Part shown: positions 8,638 through 17,054 of the stretch, one piece after another
How positions within the stretch are numbered: position 1 is the stretch's first letter
Layout of the letters: each line of letters starts with the position of its first letter
Assembly: GCA_964494205.1 (NCBI GenBank)
Contig: CAZBRD010000004.1
Span: 124,001-188,000 of the forward strand
Length of the DNA: 64,000 nucleotides
Origin: JBBTCX01 sp964494205
Lineage (GTDB): Bacteria > Planctomycetota > Phycisphaerae > UBA1845
Direction: 5' to 3'
The notes under the pieces: model-generated
The model's database searches: none
What the model was told of the DNA's origin: nothing
The model's input: only the letters and a program-made list of their open reading frames with translations
Translations under genes and position numbers: made by a program

Positions 8638-9327
8638 TCATCGACCGTTCGCCAGAATCGATTTGCCATCATCCATGCGGCGGAAATTGATCCCCCCTGC
8701 CGCATCGAGACTGAGTTCCCAAATCTGCCCAGCCGCCATCGGAACCGACGGCGCTTCACATTGCGCCACCCGCACGCCATATCGTGCAGCCACTCGCGGA
8801 TCGTCTACCATGTCCCAAAACCGATCCCACAATCCGGGTGCGAAGGTGTCCTTTCCCGAATCAACCGGCGGCGGATGGAAACGATCCAATTCGGGCGCGG
8901 ATTGCGGTGCCTGATAATCGCCGAAAATCCTGCGGAACATCGCGAGGCTCGTCGCCTTGCCCTCGATGCCCTCACCTACGCTTTGGTGCTCGAACTTGAT
9001 GACCAGCGATTCGACGTAGACCTGTTTGCCGAAAACTGATACCTCAGCCGGTTCGCCAAGTGCTCCATCCGGCGCAATCTCCTGCCACCGAAGTTCCGTG
9101 ATAGGTTGCCCGAAGTCGTCGATCGACTGCGAAATCACATTGATTTGTGCGACGCGATGCGAGGCTGACAGGCGTTCGGCATACTCAACAAGTTGAACCT
9201 TCTCAGCCTCAAGCTGATTGACTTTCTGAGTGAGCTGCACCCACTCCCAGATGCCCAGTCGTGAGACAGCAAAGAGGGCAGCCACCCCCAGCACCCCCGC
9301 GCCAACCGCTCGCTTTCCCATGGCCAT
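8638..9327 (-). CDS. Hypothetical single-pass membrane protein with coiled coil
   Basis: 229 residues. A GTG at 9339 is in frame but lies inside the likely ribosome-binding site GAAAGGTG, so the ATG at 9327 is preferred. Residues 1-25 contain one membrane segment (AVGAGVLGVAALFAVSRLGI), followed by a short heptad-rich helix (TQKVNQLEAEKVQLVEYAERL) and then a mixed alpha/beta region with no motif I know (LRWQEIAPDG, WDRFWDMVDDPRVAARYGVR). The topology suggests a bitopic protein with most of its mass outside the cytoplasm. It is divergent from the SNF2 helicase. Function unknown. Confidence 0.6.
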   Translation of the reverse strand: MAMGKRAVGAGVLGVAALFAVSRLGIWEWVQLTQKVNQLEAEKVQLVEYAERLSASHRVAQINVISQSIDDFGQPITELRWQEIAPDGALGEPAEVSVFGKQVYVESLVIKFEHQSVGEGIEGKATSLAMFRRIFGDYQAPQSAPELDRFHPPPVDSGKDTFAPGLWDRFWDMVDDPRVAARYGVRVAQCEAPSVPMAAGQIWELSLDAAGGINFRRMDDGKSILANGR

Positions 9328-9500
9328 TTGTCGAAGCACCTTTCAGATTCCCGCTATTTTTCGTATCGGCGGAGTCCCCAATCGCGGATGAGCCGGATAC
9401 CGTTTTGTACCACTCCTGACCGCGTTAGCTGCGGCTGAAATCTCCACGCTGGACGGAAATCAGCCTCGCGATAGCATGGCCATTTGCGCGCGATCCGCCG

Positions 9501-12500
9501 GTGGTCGACCTCGGTGCCGTCCGCGTAGAACGGAGTCCGGTACCGGTGCGAGAACTACAGGCCCTCTGGCACAACCAGGGTTTGCATTTCTGGGCGATCG
9601 ACAACGGCGCCGCCCGTACGACTCCAGACGGAGATGCTGACCGATTCTGGACCGCCGACGAGGTCGAGTCGCGCGTCGTGCCCGAGGGTGAGCTGCGTCA
9701 GACGCTCGGCGACTTGTGGGACACGCTGTTAGCGAGCGCGGTCCCCACCGAGACTCTCAATCTGCGTGTCCCCATCGCCAAGCCCGTTGAAATCCCCCCC
9801 ACTCCGGAAACGTCCACGGCTGTCACTGAAACCAAGGCTGAAAATGCACTAAGAACCGTCACCGTCCCGTCCTTGGTCATTTCACCAGCTGATGCGGTGG
9901 ATGTTCTGACAACCTGGCCGGACTACGCCCCGCACGACGCGCGGCGCGGGTCGTCATTCCGCTATTGGGCCAAGTTGGGGCAACTCGTGCTGGAACTGCT
10001 CGCAAGGCAGCGACTCGTCCCCGATCTGCACCAGCACGCCGGCGGGAAGTTCAGCGGGTTCTGGCGCGTCATCGTCGACGACAACGAAACCTACGACCGA
10101 ATCCACCGCCTCATCCTCGCGATGCCGCCGATTTGTCGCGCGATGGACAGTCAAGGCGAGACCGCCGAAGCCCCGCGCCTGATCGAGGAATTCCTCTGGG
10201 CGACGGTGGACGCACTCGTTCGACGCTGCCTCGAACAGGACGAACTCGCCCACGCGCTTCAGGATCGCCCCGAAGTAGAATGCAATCTGGCTATGCGCTG
10301 GCTGCGATCGCTGATCGGCGTAAATCCATCGCTAAAAGCATCTCCTGAAGAATCACGGGCGATCTACCATTATGTTCGTCAATGGTTGTCCACCATCGAA
10401 CCGGCTGCCGGACATCGCGAGTTTCGCACTTGCCTTCAACTGATTCCTCCGGACGACCTAGAAGGCGTTGATCAGACCGAGCGCGCGTGGCGACTGGCTG
10501 TCAAAGTGCAATCGACTGGCGATCGGCAAACCGTGCTGGATGCCGAAACCTTCATCGATTCGCAAACCAGTGATCCCGCCATCCTTCGACGTCGCTCCGA
10601 CATCGCGCTCGAGCAGCTTCGCACAGACATCGCAGCCGGAGCAAAGTTCTTCCCGCCCCTCGCCCCCTGCGCCGAAGCGGGCGGCCCGCTGGACGTCTCT
10701 CTCACAATTTCCGAAGCCTATCAATTCCTCCGCGACGCCTCGCCCATGCTCGAAGCCGAGGGTCTCGGCATCATCGTTCCGCGCTGGTGGCGAGAAACGC
10801 GACCCAAACTCCGTATGCGCATGCGGGTCGGGTCAGCCGGTGCCAAAGGGGGAGTCGCACCCGCGACCATGCAGCTCGATTCACTCGTCGATTACAACTG
10901 GAAAGTCGCCATCGGCGACGACGAACTCGGCGAAGATGAACTCAAAGAACTCGCGCTCGCCAAGGAACCACTCATCCGCATCCGCGGCCAATGGACCGAA
11001 CTGCAACGATCGGAACTCGACACCGCCCTTCGCTTTCTTGAAAAAAACCCGGGCGGCACAAACACCATCATGCAGACGCTGCGGACCTACTACTGGGTCG
11101 ATGACGCAGACACCGGACTTCCCGTCGCCGGCTTGCAGGCAGAGGGCTGGGTCGATCAAATCCTCAACGCTGCACTCCTCGATGAGCGCCTCGATTCCGT
11201 ACCACCGCCTTCGAACTTCAACGGCGTGCTGCGTCCCTATCAATTACGCGGCCTCAGCTGGCTGAGCTTTTTGAGTCGCTACGGTTTGGGTGCGTGCCTT
11301 GCCGACGACATGGGCCTTGGAAAAACGATCCAGCTCATCGCCCTCTGGCTTCATGAACGTCGTGAAGGAACTTCCCCTGGCCCGACACTGTTGGTCGTGC
11401 CAATGTCCGTCGTCGGCAACTGGAACCGAGAAATCATGCGATTCGGTCCATCGCTGCGTGTCATGGTGCACCACGGCGGCGAGCGCTTGATCGGGCGAGA
11501 TTTCATCGATCAGGTCAACGAATTCGACGTCGTCATCAGCACTTACGGACTCGCCCATCGCGATCGCGATCACCTGACGCAGGTGCAATGGCACCGCATC
11601 GCGCTCGACGAAGCTCAAAACATCAAGAACGCCGCCGCCAAGCAGGCCGCCGCTATTCGTTCCCTGAAAGCCACGCACCGCGTGGCCCTCACCGGCACGC
11701 CGATCGAAAACCGTCTCAGTGAATTGTGGTCGATTCTCGATTTCCTGAATCCACAATACCTCGGCAACGCCACCGACTTCCGCCGACGCTTCGCCGTACC
11801 GATCGAACGCTATCACGACGACGACCGCACGGAGCGTCTCCGCCACCTCATTCGCCCGTTCGTTCTTCGTCGTTTGAAAGATGACCCACGCGTGCAGGTT
11901 GATCTGCCGCCCAAGATGGAGATGAAGGTCCTCTGCAACCTCACGCGCGAGCAGGCTGCCCTTTATCAAGCCCTCGTTGACGACATGCTTGCACAGATCG
12001 ACAACTCGGGCGGCATGCAGCGACGCGGCCTCATTCTCGCCACGTTGGTCAAACTCAAACAAATCTGCAACCACCCGGCGCAGTTCCTCGGCGAAAAGAA
12101 CCAACTGCTCAACCGCAGCGGCAAGTGCGATCGAATTGTGGGAATGATGGAAGAGGTCGTGGCCGAAGGTCACTTCGCACTGGTGTTCACCCAATTCCGC
12201 GAAATGGGCCACTTGCTCCAAAATGTTCTTCAGGAAACGATGAACCGCGAAGTCCTCTTCCTCCACGGCGGCACGCCGCAGAAGCATCGCGACTTGATGA
12301 TCGAGCGCTTCCAGAAATCCGACCCAAACGTACCGATCTTCATTCTCTCACTTCGCGCGGGTGGATTCGGCCTGAACCTCACTGCCGCAAACCACGTGTT
12401 TCACTACGACCGCTGGTGGAACCCAGCCGTGGAAGATCAGGCCACCGACCGTGCCCACCGCATCGGTCAGGAAAAGCAGGTTCAGGTCCACAAGTTCCTC

Positions 12501-12662
12501 TGCATCGGCACACTGGAAGAGCGCATCGACGGCCTCATCGAGCAAAAGCGGAGTCTCGCAGAGAACATCGTGGGCACCGGCGAGGAATGGCTGACCGAAC
12601 TCACCACCGACGCGCTGCGTGATCTTTTTGCTCTATCCAAGGACGCCGTAGCCGATGAGTAA
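9501..12662 (+). CDS. SNF2/HepA-family DNA helicase-like ATPase
   Basis: 1053 residues; the GTG at 9501 has no clear ribosome-binding site, so the exact N-terminus is uncertain. Residues 1-560 are the bacterial SNF2-associated region, including LIRIRGQWTELQRSELDTAL, typical of this subgroup. The Swi2/Snf2 motor follows: Walker A DDMGLGKT (about 600), LDEAQNIKN (about 700), LTGTPIENRLSELWSI, then the second RecA lobe with QICNHP, FTQFREM, SLRAGGFGLNL and DRAHRIGQ (about 985). It is predicted to translocate on duplex DNA and remodel protein-DNA complexes such as stalled RNA polymerase. Relatives are often paired with a SWIM zinc-finger gene; none is here. Its last eight bases overlap the next gene. 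Confidence 0.93.
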   Translation: MVDLGAVRVERSPVPVRELQALWHNQGLHFWAIDNGAARTTPDGDADRFWTADEVESRVVPEGELRQTLGDLWDTLLASAVPTETLNLRVPIAKPVEIPPTPETSTAVTETKAENALRTVTVPSLVISPADAVDVLTTWPDYAPHDARRGSSFRYWAKLGQLVLELLARQRLVPDLHQHAGGKFSGFWRVIVDDNETYDRIHRLILAMPPICRAMDSQGETAEAPRLIEEFLWATVDALVRRCLEQDELAHALQDRPEVECNLAMRWLRSLIGVNPSLKASPEESRAIYHYVRQWLSTIEPAAGHREFRTCLQLIPPDDLEGVDQTERAWRLAVKVQSTGDRQTVLDAETFIDSQTSDPAILRRRSDIALEQLRTDIAAGAKFFPPLAPCAEAGGPLDVSLTISEAYQFLRDASPMLEAEGLGIIVPRWWRETRPKLRMRMRVGSAGAKGGVAPATMQLDSLVDYNWKVAIGDDELGEDELKELALAKEPLIRIRGQWTELQRSELDTALRFLEKNPGGTNTIMQTLRTYYWVDDADTGLPVAGLQAEGWVDQILNAALLDERLDSVPPPSNFNGVLRPYQLRGLSWLSFLSRYGLGACLADDMGLGKTIQLIALWLHERREGTSPGPTLLVVPMSVVGNWNREIMRFGPSLRVMVHHGGERLIGRDFIDQVNEFDVVISTYGLAHRDRDHLTQVQWHRIALDEAQNIKNAAAKQAAAIRSLKATHRVALTGTPIENRLSELWSILDFLNPQYLGNATDFRRRFAVPIERYHDDDRTERLRHLIRPFVLRRLKDDPRVQVDLPPKMEMKVLCNLTREQAALYQALVDDMLAQIDNSGGMQRRGLILATLVKLKQICNHPAQFLGEKNQLLNRSGKCDRIVGMMEEVVAEGHFALVFTQFREMGHLLQNVLQETMNREVLFLHGGTPQKHRDLMIERFQKSDPNVPIFILSLRAGGFGLNLTAANHVFHYDRWWNPAVEDQATDRAHRIGQEKQVQVHKFLCIGTLEERIDGLIEQKRSLAENIVGTGEEWLTELTTDALRDLFALSKDAVADE

Positions 12663-12960
12663 CTTGAAAGATACGAAAATGAATGACCCAAACAAGAATG
12701 ATACGCTGCCGCGATTGATCACCACGGTCTACGCCCCGTCGTCGCCGCTAGAGGAATCCGTCGCAACATTCTGGCAGGCAGGCAACAAGCTAGATGAAAT
12801 CGAAATCACCATCGAACCGCCGGACGCACCGCTCGAATTCCTCGAGAAACTTGGACCATCCCCGTTCGAGCGTGGCGCTTTCCCCCTGATCGGCTTCCTC
12901 GCAACCACCTATGACAAAGTAAGCCGCTACGCCCTCGAGCGCAGCAACCCGCGCCCCTAA
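12655..12960 (+). CDS. Small hypothetical protein translationally coupled to the SNF2 helicase
   Basis: 101 residues. The ATG at 12655 lies inside the helicase stop region (ATGAGTAA, eight-base overlap), a classic coupling arrangement; a second in-frame ATG at 12679 is possible. The sequence is acidic, soluble and without Cys pairs, signal or membrane segment (TVYAPSSPLEESVATFWQ, LDEIEITIEPPDAPLEFLEKL). It is not a SWIM protein and I recognise no family. The overlap suggests a helicase partner or regulator, by inference only. Confidence 0.65.
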   Translation: MSNLKDTKMNDPNKNDTLPRLITTVYAPSSPLEESVATFWQAGNKLDEIEITIEPPDAPLEFLEKLGPSPFERGAFPLIGFLATTYDKVSRYALERSNPRP

Positions 12961-13030
12961 TCGCGCACGCAAGAAAGCATTTCGCCAATTTCTATTGCCA
13001 AATGCCGGCTCACTATTGCCTCGGCAATTG

Positions 13031-13067
13031 TTTGGACGTTTGGACTTTTCGACGTTTAGACTTTTTT
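13031..13067. repeat. Short TTTGGACGTTT-type direct repeats (family R7)
   Basis: Tandem variants of TTTGGACGTTT, GGACTTTTCGACGTTT and AGACTTTTTT. The same word set recurs at about 33352-33404 next to grpE. Confidence 0.55.
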
Positions 13068-13078
13068 GAAGGGGGGTT

Positions 13079-13150
13079 GCGCCGCATGGGCATATGGGGG
13101 TAAGCCCATGCGGCGCTGTGGTCGTCCGCGTCACTAGGGGGCGTGACGCG
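13079..13150. other. Two perfect palindromes with G-rich loops in a 625-base spacer
   Basis: The first inverted repeat is GCGCCGCATGGGC at 13079-13091 against GCCCATGCGGCGC at 13104-13116 (13 bp, loop with GGGGG). The second is CGCGTCAC at 13127-13134 against GTGACGCG at 13143-13150 (8 bp, loop TAGGGGGC). Neither is followed by a T-run on the plus strand, so they are not ordinary terminators. The spacer 12961-13585 otherwise holds R7 at its left, R2 at 13510, and a possible minus-strand promoter. Confidence 0.7.
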
Positions 13151-13340
13151 ATTAGGGGGAGTTCCTGATTCCCGCCGAATGCTCCTGCGTCACTGGTTGG
13201 CCTACCGCGGGAGACACTCGGCGGAGAGTTTAATTCTATTTTCGCCCGACGTTCCGACTTCGTTTTTCCATCGTCTCGCCGTCTCTCTCTTCTACGCTCG
13301 GCAAGACGTTTGGTTCTCAAGTTGTTCAGGAAATTTTATA

Positions 13341-13369
13341 GGCACCACCTTGTGTCAAGGCAAACGTCG
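13341..13369 (-). promoter_or_regulatory. Possible sigma-70 promoter reading toward the palindromes
   Basis: On the minus strand TTGCCT is followed after 17 bases by TATAAA. Transcription would run leftward through 13150-13079. No convincing gene lies just downstream; an open frame at 13320-12790 has low-complexity content and runs antisense to the 12655-12960 gene. Coordinates are approximate. Confidence 0.35.
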
Positions 13370-13509
13370 TTTCTGTACTGACATTTCTTACAAGCACAGA
13401 CAAGTAAATTGCTGCTGACATTGAATGGATAGTGAATTGGTTTACCTGATAGAGCGCAGCAACTTGAAACTATGTAGCTATTCCAAAACGTAAACGCGCG
13501 CACCTTTCG

Positions 13510-13546
13510 TCGGGTGGCACGGTCAAGCCGCAGTATGGCCGTGGCG
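13510..13546. repeat. Dispersed repeat R2, copy 2
   Basis: CGGGTGGCACGGTCAAGCCG then CAGTATGGCCGTGGCGG; compare 8552-8587 and 14987-15023. Confidence 0.75.
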
Positions 13547-13585
13547 GCGAATTAGATTGTGTTGCAGCCAATATGAAACAGTTGA

Positions 13586-14044
13586 CTATTCCGAAACGTT
13601 GACGCGCACTGATTTCGGCTTGGCTGATGCAGATTTGGGAATGGTGATCGTCAATACACCATCACGACAGGCAGCCGTGAGTTTCTCATGATCCGAACCC
13701 GGCGGCAGTTCAATCGATCTCGAAAAGGCCCCAAAGCGACGCTCTTCGCGCAATACATGACCCGGTTCGCCATCAATGCCAGCCGGGGCAGCCTTGTTAC
13801 CACGAATGGTCAACACGCCGCCGAGATAACTCACGTCGATCGTATCCGGAGCCACGCCCGGCACTTCCGAATAGAACACGTAGCAGCCATTGTGCTCGTG
13901 CACGTCAATCGTCGGCGCCCACGACTGACCATCAAACGGACCAGCACTGATCCCGCCGTGCCATACTTTCTCAAGTATGCGGCTCATTTCGTCCTGCAGA
14001 TTGTTCAGCGAAGGCGGTGTCATTCCAAAAGGACGAAAGTTCAT
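13586..14044 (-). CDS. Hsp20-family small heat shock protein
   Basis: 152 residues from the ATG at 14044, chosen because GGAG lies eight bases upstream; the frame stays open to 14062. The alpha-crystallin domain covers about 45-145: WAPTIDVHEHNGCYVFYSEV, VAPDTIDVSYLGGVLTIRG, ERRFGAFSRSIELPPGSD and the strand DGVLTITIPKS, which carries the usual G-V-L plus I-P pattern. The short C-terminal tail includes SASAKPKSVRVNVSE; a separate I-x-I/V motif is not obvious. Family role: ATP-independent holdase that forms oligomers and keeps unfolding proteins soluble. It is transcribed alone on the minus strand; no CIRCE or ROSE-like element is visible upstream. Confidence 0.92.
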   Translation of the reverse strand: MNFRPFGMTPPSLNNLQDEMSRILEKVWHGGISAGPFDGQSWAPTIDVHEHNGCYVFYSEVPGVAPDTIDVSYLGGVLTIRGNKAAPAGIDGEPGHVLREERRFGAFSRSIELPPGSDHEKLTAACRDGVLTITIPKSASAKPKSVRVNVSE

Positions 14045-14092
14045 GATCAGTTCTCCGTGCAAGTGGTCTGCGATTACAAAGTACTTTCGCGA

Positions 14093-14794
14093 TTATAGCG
14101 GCCCCTGCCCCACCGCGTCGACCGGCTGCCCCTCCTGCTTCTGAAGGTCAGCCACCGCACGCATCAGATACGAAACCTGCGCCTCCAGCGTAGCCAGGCG
14201 CTCATCAACACTGCTCGACGGCGAAGAAGCGCTAACCGACGGCGCGTGTGCCGACACAGACGATGCGCTCGCCTTCGCGGCCACCACTTCTCCCTCATCC
14301 GCAGACAACAGGTGTCGAAAACGATTCGCAGATTTGCCCGGCTCACGCGCCAGCTCCTCCACGAATGGCTTCTCGCCCTTTTTCAGAGATTCAAGAATCG
14401 CCACCACCGATTCCAGGTCTTGCAAGGGAACCATGCGCGTGGCTCGCGTTCGCAACTCTCCGGCTGTCTGACGGCCGCGAAGCAGCAATTCAGCCATGAT
14501 CGCCTGCTCGCGCGGATCCCAATGGAACGTATCAACAACGCGATGCTTGAACTTGTTCGAGCGATCGCCGGGGTTCGGCGGCGCCTGCCCGGCCAGATGC
14601 TTGTGCTGCAACGTCTGCAGGGCTCGCGAAACATCGCCGTCCTGCAACTCCATCACCGGATCGCGATTCTGAACCTGGTTCGCACCAAGCCGAATCGAGT
14701 TAATCGTCATCGGGTACGCGTTTGGCTGCGTGAGCGATTTCTCAATCATCACGCCGAGGACCCGCGCTTCAATTTCATTGAGCTCTATCTGCAT
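14093..14794 (-). CDS. YceH-family (DUF480, UPF0502) winged-helix protein
   Basis: 233 residues from the ATG at 14794, preferred over 14824 because GGAG lies nine bases upstream and the N-terminus MQIELNEIEARVLGVMIEKS is the family signature. Further hallmarks: TQPNAYPMTINSIRLGANQ, QNRDPVMEL, VSRALQTLQ, KFKHRV, EQAIMAELLLRGRQTAGELR and LPLQ-type loops (MVPLQDLESV). Two winged-helix units cover about 1-165; then a Ser/Ala-rich linker and a short coiled coil (LATLEAQVSYLMRAVADLQ). The family is widespread and poorly characterised; DNA binding is inferred from the fold. The gene stands between Hsp20 and a repeat-rich spacer. Confidence 0.9.
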   Translation of the reverse strand: MQIELNEIEARVLGVMIEKSLTQPNAYPMTINSIRLGANQVQNRDPVMELQDGDVSRALQTLQHKHLAGQAPPNPGDRSNKFKHRVVDTFHWDPREQAIMAELLLRGRQTAGELRTRATRMVPLQDLESVVAILESLKKGEKPFVEELAREPGKSANRFRHLLSADEGEVVAAKASASSVSAHAPSVSASSPSSSVDERLATLEAQVSYLMRAVADLQKQEGQPVDAVGQGPL

Positions 14795-14834
14795 TTGCGC
14801 AGACTCCAAAAAGGCCAATAGCATCTACCATGGC

Positions 14835-14875
14835 ATCCCTCTCCCCCTTGGGGAGAGGGCAGGGTGAGGGGCTCT
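14835..14875. repeat. Dispersed repeat R1, copy 3
   Basis: CCCTCTCCCCCTTGGGGAGA then GGGCAGGGTGAGGGGCTC, the most diverged of four copies. It lies just upstream of the YceH-family gene. Confidence 0.75.
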
Positions 14876-14986
14876 TTGCCAGTCACCATTCGATTCTGTT
14901 TGACACTCCAATTTCAAAACACCGCCATCTTGCGCCGACCAATTATGAATTGTCAATGCTGAACGGTGGGCGGTTACTTCCCCTTC

Positions 14987-15023
14987 TCGGGTGGCACGGT
15001 CAAGCAGCAGCTTGGCCGTGACG
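14987..15023. repeat. Dispersed repeat R2, copy 3
   Basis: TCGGGTGGCACGGTCAAGCA then GCAGCTTGGCCGTGACGG. It shares the 14825-15078 spacer with R1 copy 3; nothing else is recognisable there. Confidence 0.7.
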
Positions 15024-15078
15024 GATTCTGTCAAACATTGCAGTCGCGAAAATTCTAAGCTCTCGGTAAACCAATGCA

Positions 15079-16788
15079 CTAAGAAGCTTCTTGATTCAAC
15101 GAAACTCGAACCGATCGATTCGCACGTGGCAACGGTACATCATAGAAATCAGCCGTCCGCGTCAAGTCGTCATGTGCGTCATACACATCGATAATCACAT
15201 CGCGAAAGCTCGCCAAATCGTCAGCTTCAAGATCATGCGATGAAATGCGATCGTACTTTCCCTCCGCCAGATACTCACGCAGCATGTCCTCTTCAATAAC
15301 GCCCACCTTGTTCTTGCGCTCGACGAACACCGTTTGAAACGCGAATCGCTGCATCACGCCGGCGACATCATCTACCGACGCCACGTTCGATTGGAAGTCC
15401 AAGTCCGGTCTGCCGCTGCACGTGTAAAGCAACTTACTCGTCCGCATGACCGCCGCTCGTCGCCACGGTATATGCTGCCGAACCGCAAACACGAAATCCC
15501 CTTCACGCAGACCACTAAACATGACGACGTGATTCTCAATTCGATCGCGATGGGCCAGCACGACCGGTCCGTAATCAGGCCGATGTTCGATCGGTTGTGC
15601 AATCGCCTTCGCAATGAGCAAGACAGCCACCACTGCAGCGATCGGCTGAATTCTCGCAACGCCAACTCGTGCCACAGCTCGCTCAAACCCAATCGCCGCC
15701 CAGACCGCCAGCGGAAACAACAACACGAAGAAAAACCTCGGGTTCTTGTAATCCGGAATCGTCAACATCGCGTACCCGACAAGCAGCCACGCACCCAACA
15801 GCAAAGACTCCCGCGGAAATCGCCGGATCGCTGACCACGCGCCGATCAACATGAATGGCAGAACGAAGTAACCCACCTGCTCCGGAATCTGCCTTGCGTA
15901 AAACGTGATCCGCGCCAGCCCATCCAACCAGGCAATCGTTTCGTCGCCACTTACGAGTTTACGACCATGCGCATCCAGCGAGAGCACCGTGATAGGTGCG
16001 GCTGCGATGGCGAACAGGAGCGTGACCACCGCATGTGTTCGCGGCACGGCGTGACGAACGGTCATGATCAAGAACAGCAACGCAACAGCCGCAACGAGGC
16101 AAAGCGCTGTCTGCCGGAACAACAAACACACCACCAACGTGAACAGCACCAGCACCAACCGACGAGCGCCCGGCTTGCTGAGATACCAATGAATCGCAAC
16201 AGCCGACCAGATCATCATCGCCAGCGTTGGCAGTTCAAGCATTTCCTGCCTTCCCCACCATGTTGTCATGGGCATCGTGACCAGCACGACGCCGCACATG
16301 AATGCAATCGCACGCGAGCTGAACCGCCACACAAATACGTAAGCACCAATGACAGTTAGTATCCCAAAGAACACGACGCACATGCGCGCAGTCATGGCCG
16401 ACACGCCAAAGATCGCGAAGAACAGCGCCTCCACGATCGCAAACCCGGGTGGGTAGTGTCGCCCGATCGCCAGCGTCGGATAGTGTGAGTATTGCTCGAC
16501 CGCAAAATCCATCGGGTGCAGCCACACCGCTGGCCCGGCGCGAACCCAATCGAGGATCAAGACACCGTCCATCGCGTGCGCCGACGAATCACCATCGCGC
16601 AAGCCACCGACGGAAATGTCTTTCCCAAATACGAGAATGGCGATGACCGCCAGCAAACACAGAAGAATTACATCGCGTCGATTGAATGGCGACGTTGCCG
16701 TCATGGGAACCGGATCCGCATCCGTATGACGGATCGGACAACCACTCTCATCGCGTGGATCGTTGTTCACAGCGCGCAGAATCGCCAT
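15079..16788 (-). CDS. GT-C (ArnT/PMT-like) integral membrane glycosyltransferase
   Basis: 569 residues from the ATG at 16788; in-frame alternatives are 16845 (TTG) and 16704 (ATG), and none has a strong ribosome-binding site. A cytoplasmic basic stretch (FNRRD) precedes the first membrane helix (VILLCLLAVIAILVFG), which is followed by a periplasmic loop with DGDSSAHAMDG, the acidic pair expected of GT-C enzymes, and YPTLAIGRHYPPGF. About ten further hydrophobic helices follow up to residue 400, then a soluble C-terminal domain. The family uses polyprenyl-phosphate-linked sugars as donors to modify lipids or proteins outside the cytoplasm. The acceptor is unknown. Its position just before the polysaccharide export locus fits envelope glycan work. 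Confidence 0.82.
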   Translation of the reverse strand: MAILRAVNNDPRDESGCPIRHTDADPVPMTATSPFNRRDVILLCLLAVIAILVFGKDISVGGLRDGDSSAHAMDGVLILDWVRAGPAVWLHPMDFAVEQYSHYPTLAIGRHYPPGFAIVEALFFAIFGVSAMTARMCVVFFGILTVIGAYVFVWRFSSRAIAFMCGVVLVTMPMTTWWGRQEMLELPTLAMMIWSAVAIHWYLSKPGARRLVLVLFTLVVCLLFRQTALCLVAAVALLFLIMTVRHAVPRTHAVVTLLFAIAAAPITVLSLDAHGRKLVSGDETIAWLDGLARITFYARQIPEQVGYFVLPFMLIGAWSAIRRFPRESLLLGAWLLVGYAMLTIPDYKNPRFFFVLLFPLAVWAAIGFERAVARVGVARIQPIAAVVAVLLIAKAIAQPIEHRPDYGPVVLAHRDRIENHVVMFSGLREGDFVFAVRQHIPWRRAAVMRTSKLLYTCSGRPDLDFQSNVASVDDVAGVMQRFAFQTVFVERKNKVGVIEEDMLREYLAEGKYDRISSHDLEADDLASFRDVIIDVYDAHDDLTRTADFYDVPLPRANRSVRVSLNQEAS

Positions 16789-17054
16789 GCAAAGGGTATC
16801 GGAAGTCAGAAAATGCGAAGGAAGCAAAAGGCCCAAATAGACCAATCTCTTGAGTTGTCATCCCGTTTGCTTTAACTGTTAGCGCGTATCCTTCTTCCGA
16901 CCCGTTAGAGACAGGTCGAGAATAGCCCAGCATTTCAATGCCGGGACAGCGTGCAGTGTTGCAGTTTTGAGTGCCGGAGGCACGACTGAGCGGGAACAAT
17001 AAACTCGCGGCTACTCACTAGGTTGCTTCTTTGCCAAAACCGCGATAAGAGGAA

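Noticed and set aside
11244..12287. Minus-strand open frame of 347 codons inside the SNF2 gene
   Set aside because: Antisense to the ATPase motifs of the helicase; composition typical of a shadow frame.
12790..13320. Minus-strand open frame of 176 codons over the palindromes
   Set aside because: Half of it is antisense to the coupled 101-residue gene, and the rest reads through palindromes and R7 repeats; no coherent domain.
13515..13535. Sigma-54 promoter in repeat R2 (GTGGCACGG)
   Set aside because: TGGCACG is present, but there is no TTGC at the right distance, and the same sequence recurs as a dispersed repeat.
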